A stretch of DNA of 8,151 bases from Candidatus Shapirobacteria bacterium UBA4062 (lineage in GTDB: Bacteria > Patescibacteriota > Microgenomatia > UBA12405): NCBI GenBank assembly GCA_002382075.1, contig DFZG01000055.1, forward strand, positions 13,766 to 21,916, given 5' to 3'. Positions 6,682 to 8,151 of the stretch are shown here, piece after piece (positions within the stretch are counted from its first letter, which is position 1; the number at the start of each line of letters is the position of its first letter). A program made the position numbers and the translations under genes. Below the pieces are notes generated by a model. It made no database searches. It saw only the letters and a program-made list of their open reading frames with translations, and was not told the origin of the DNA.

Positions 6682-7283
6682 AGCCACAATTCAATCTAAA
6701 AAATAATAATACTATTGAGACAAATTATTCACTTGGCCTCCTGCCACAAAGAAATGAAAAAGATCTCTGGTATCAGGAAACTAGCTGCCGCAGTAATCTA
6801 AGTAAATATGATCTCAATTCAGAAAACCGCCGAAACCTCCGAAAAACAGAGTATTTTTCATATAAAGTGTATGACAAAGACACTCTAAAATATTCACCCA
6901 AACTTCAAAAAACCATCAATCAATGGCTCAAAGAATTAAAGTGGAACTTTCCCATAAGTTCAGTTAAAACAGTTTTTAACAACCATATTTTTAATCAATT
7001 CTATTTCTGGTACGATCGACAATGTAATTTAGCCGCAGTTTCAGTTTGTTATCGTTCACCCGAAATCTCCCATATTGCTTACGTTTTTTACGATCCCAAA
7101 TACGCTCGCCAAGATTTACCTATTCGCCTGGTTCTACAAGTAATCATCGACAGTCACCAGCAAAATCTTAAATATTGCTATCTTGGTCGTTTCTCCTATT
7201 ACAAACGAAATATGCCCGGATTTGAAAATTTTGATAACAATAGCTGGTCGACTTATAATAAATCTACCCAAAATTCAACATGA
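6678..7283 (+). CDS. ATE/Bpt-like aminoacyl-tRNA transferase domain protein
   Basis: The 201-residue protein resembles the arginyl/leucyl-tRNA-protein transferase family (ATE1/Bpt), which has a GNAT-type fold. Its N-terminal part has SKYDLNSENRRNLRK (42-56), like the S(x)SQRRVLRRN block of Bpt. The C-terminal part gives the better match to the ATE C-terminal domain: FYFWYDRQCNLAAVSVCY (108-125), HIAYVFYDPKY (132-142) and LKYCYLGRFSYYKRNMPGF (164-182), like the family's YFFYDP and YYYLGY...M.YK...P. The N-terminal cysteine cluster of true ATE/Bpt is not visible; the four cysteines (37, 116, 124, 167) are scattered. Known ATE/Bpt enzymes tag protein N-termini. Here the gene overlaps both neighbours by ATGA, between two Mur ligases, which suggests a wall-precursor substrate as for Fem enzymes. 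That role is inference; a GNAT acyltransferase or loss of activity are alternatives. Confidence 0.6.
   Translation: MKPQFNLKNNNTIETNYSLGLLPQRNEKDLWYQETSCRSNLSKYDLNSENRRNLRKTEYFSYKVYDKDTLKYSPKLQKTINQWLKELKWNFPISSVKTVFNNHIFNQFYFWYDRQCNLAAVSVCYRSPEISHIAYVFYDPKYARQDLPIRLVLQVIIDSHQQNLKYCYLGRFSYYKRNMPGFENFDNNSWSTYNKSTQNST
7231..7259 (+). promoter_or_regulatory. Near-consensus sigma70-type promoter upstream of the mpl-like gene
   Basis: TTGATA (7231-7236, 5 of 6 matches to TTGACA) is followed, after an ideal 17-bp spacer, by TATAAT (7254-7259, 6 of 6). It is the best promoter-like match seen in the window. It lies inside the last codons of the transferase-like gene. Predicted start is near 7265-7266, giving a leader of about 14 bases before the ATG at 7280, again without a Shine-Dalgarno. 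It could serve the mpl-like gene and whatever follows. It may be chance, as it lies in coding DNA. Confidence 0.5.
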
Positions 7284-8151
7284 ATATTCATATTTTAGGA
7301 ATCGCCGGCACCATGACTGCCCCTCTCGCTTCAGAGTTAACCAGACTGGGACACACCGTCTCTGGCTCTGATCAAGAAAAAATTTATCCACCAGTTTCCG
7401 ACATTCTTGATCAAGCCAACATTACCATTAATCAAAAAGTTGATTTTTCCAAAATAGATCTTTTTATCATCGGTTCATCCTTCAAATCCTTTGAAAACAC
7501 TCGTCAGGAATATCAACAAATTATCAAAGACAACAATCCCCACATTTCCGCCACAAAATATATCGCCTCACAATTAAATTCACCCAATTCAATTTTAGTC
7601 GCCGGATCCTATGGCAAAACCACCATCAGTAGTTTATTAACCTGGATTTTTATTCAAGCCAATCTTGACCCGGCTTATCTTTTCGCTGGCCAAAGCCTTA
7701 ACCAAATTCCCTCACTAAAAATCAATTCCAGTAATTTTTCCATAATCGAGGCCGATGAGTCCATTAATGGCCTGGACACTCAGGCCAAATTTTTGTATTA
7801 CCCCATTAAACACGCCATTATTACCAGCGCAAACTGGGAGCATAAAGATTCTTATTCCACCAACGAACTCAATCAGCAAGCCTATAAATCTTTAATTCAA
7901 AAAATACCTCCAGAAGGTATTTTAGTTTACAACCCCAACTGTCCTGATTTAAAAAAATTAATCAAATACTCCCCAGCTAAAAATATCCCCTACAACTTTA
8001 ACCTAAAATTTAACCACCGCCTAATCGGCGAATACAATCACGAAAATGTCGTCGCCGCGGTTACTTTTGCCAAAGAAATCGGCATCTCAGATGAAATCAT
8101 TCAAAAAGCCCTAAACTCTTTCAAAGGAATATCCCGCCGACTCGAAATTAT
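7280..8151 (+). CDS. mpl: Mpl/MurC-like Mur ligase, 3' end cut by the window
   Basis: Mur ligases of this branch join UDP-MurNAc to L-Ala (MurC) or to a recycled tripeptide L-Ala-D-Glu-DAP (Mpl). About 290 residues are present, with no stop before the window end. The start IHILGIAGTMTAPLA (3-17) and VSGSDQEKIYPPVSDIL (28-44) match Mpl (ILGICGTFM, GSD..VYPPMS) better than MurC (GIGGIGMSG). The ATP loop is AGSYGKTT (108-115); Tyr replaces the usual His. EADE (157-160) is followed by Ser where EADEYD is usual, then FLYYP and a SANWEHKD block in place of the NxxxDH motif. IGEYNHENVVAAV and the FKGISRRLE block near the end are the usual central-domain sequences. MurC cannot be ruled out functionally: with no other murC seen here, it may serve as the L-Ala ligase. 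The start overlaps the preceding stop by ATGA. Confidence 0.8.
   Translation, partial: MNIHILGIAGTMTAPLASELTRLGHTVSGSDQEKIYPPVSDILDQANITINQKVDFSKIDLFIIGSSFKSFENTRQEYQQIIKDNNPHISATKYIASQLNSPNSILVAGSYGKTTISSLLTWIFIQANLDPAYLFAGQSLNQIPSLKINSSNFSIIEADESINGLDTQAKFLYYPIKHAIITSANWEHKDSYSTNELNQQAYKSLIQKIPPEGILVYNPNCPDLKKLIKYSPAKNIPYNFNLKFNHRLIGEYNHENVVAAVTFAKEIGISDEIIQKALNSFKGISRRLEI

Noticed and set aside
7183..7371. Plus-strand open frame spanning the junction of the transferase-like and mpl-like genes
   Set aside because: It overlaps two better supported genes in another frame and shows no recognisable protein features.

Overview
The window is a densely packed, low-GC bacterial chromosome segment. 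Nine genes all lie on the + strand, with gaps of 2 to 27 bp or 4-bp overlaps. I see no gene on the minus strand and no RNA gene, mobile element, CRISPR array or terminator. The gene set suggests a Candidate Phyla Radiation (Patescibacteria) genome, probably Microgenomates-like: a short RecO without its zinc finger, an alpha2-type glycyl-tRNA synthetase, and a MurE-like ligase lacking the usual N-terminal UDP-binding domain. It also has an Mpl-like ligase where MurC might be expected and very tight packing. This placement is inference from gene content. TGA acts as a stop codon (at two ATGA overlaps), so the UGA-recoded Gracilibacteria/Absconditabacteria are unlikely.

Layout. Positions 8-1918 hold two housekeeping genes, recO (recombinational repair) and glyS (tRNA charging). 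Positions 1926-2627 encode an unrecognised membrane-anchored protein with a proline-rich linker and an extracytoplasmic domain; it sits just upstream of rsmH, where many bacteria have mraZ. Positions 2630-5424 are the start of a division and cell wall (dcw) cluster: rsmH, a small FtsL-like protein and the septal transpeptidase ftsI. From 5437 the cluster turns unusual: a short MurE-like ligase, then a protein resembling the C-terminal domain of arginyl/leucyl-tRNA-protein transferases (ATE/Bpt family), then an Mpl-like Mur ligase cut by the window end. These last three genes are joined by ATGA stop/start overlaps and are probably translationally coupled.

How they may work together. RsmH tunes the ribosome, FtsL and FtsI act at the septum, and the Mur ligases build the stem peptide of the peptidoglycan precursor. 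The most interesting element is the transferase-like gene between the two ligases. By position it could be a Fem-like enzyme that moves an amino acid from aminoacyl-tRNA onto a wall precursor, using the ATE rather than the FemX lineage. That is a hypothesis from fold-level resemblance plus context.

Expression signals. No start codon has a convincing Shine-Dalgarno sequence at usable spacing. Three sigma70-like promoters fall in or next to gene junctions: before glyS, murE and the mpl-like gene. The first two sit so close to the ATG that the transcripts would be leaderless or nearly so. In hand-counted samples the coding strand is strongly C over G, opposite to the usual leading-strand pattern.
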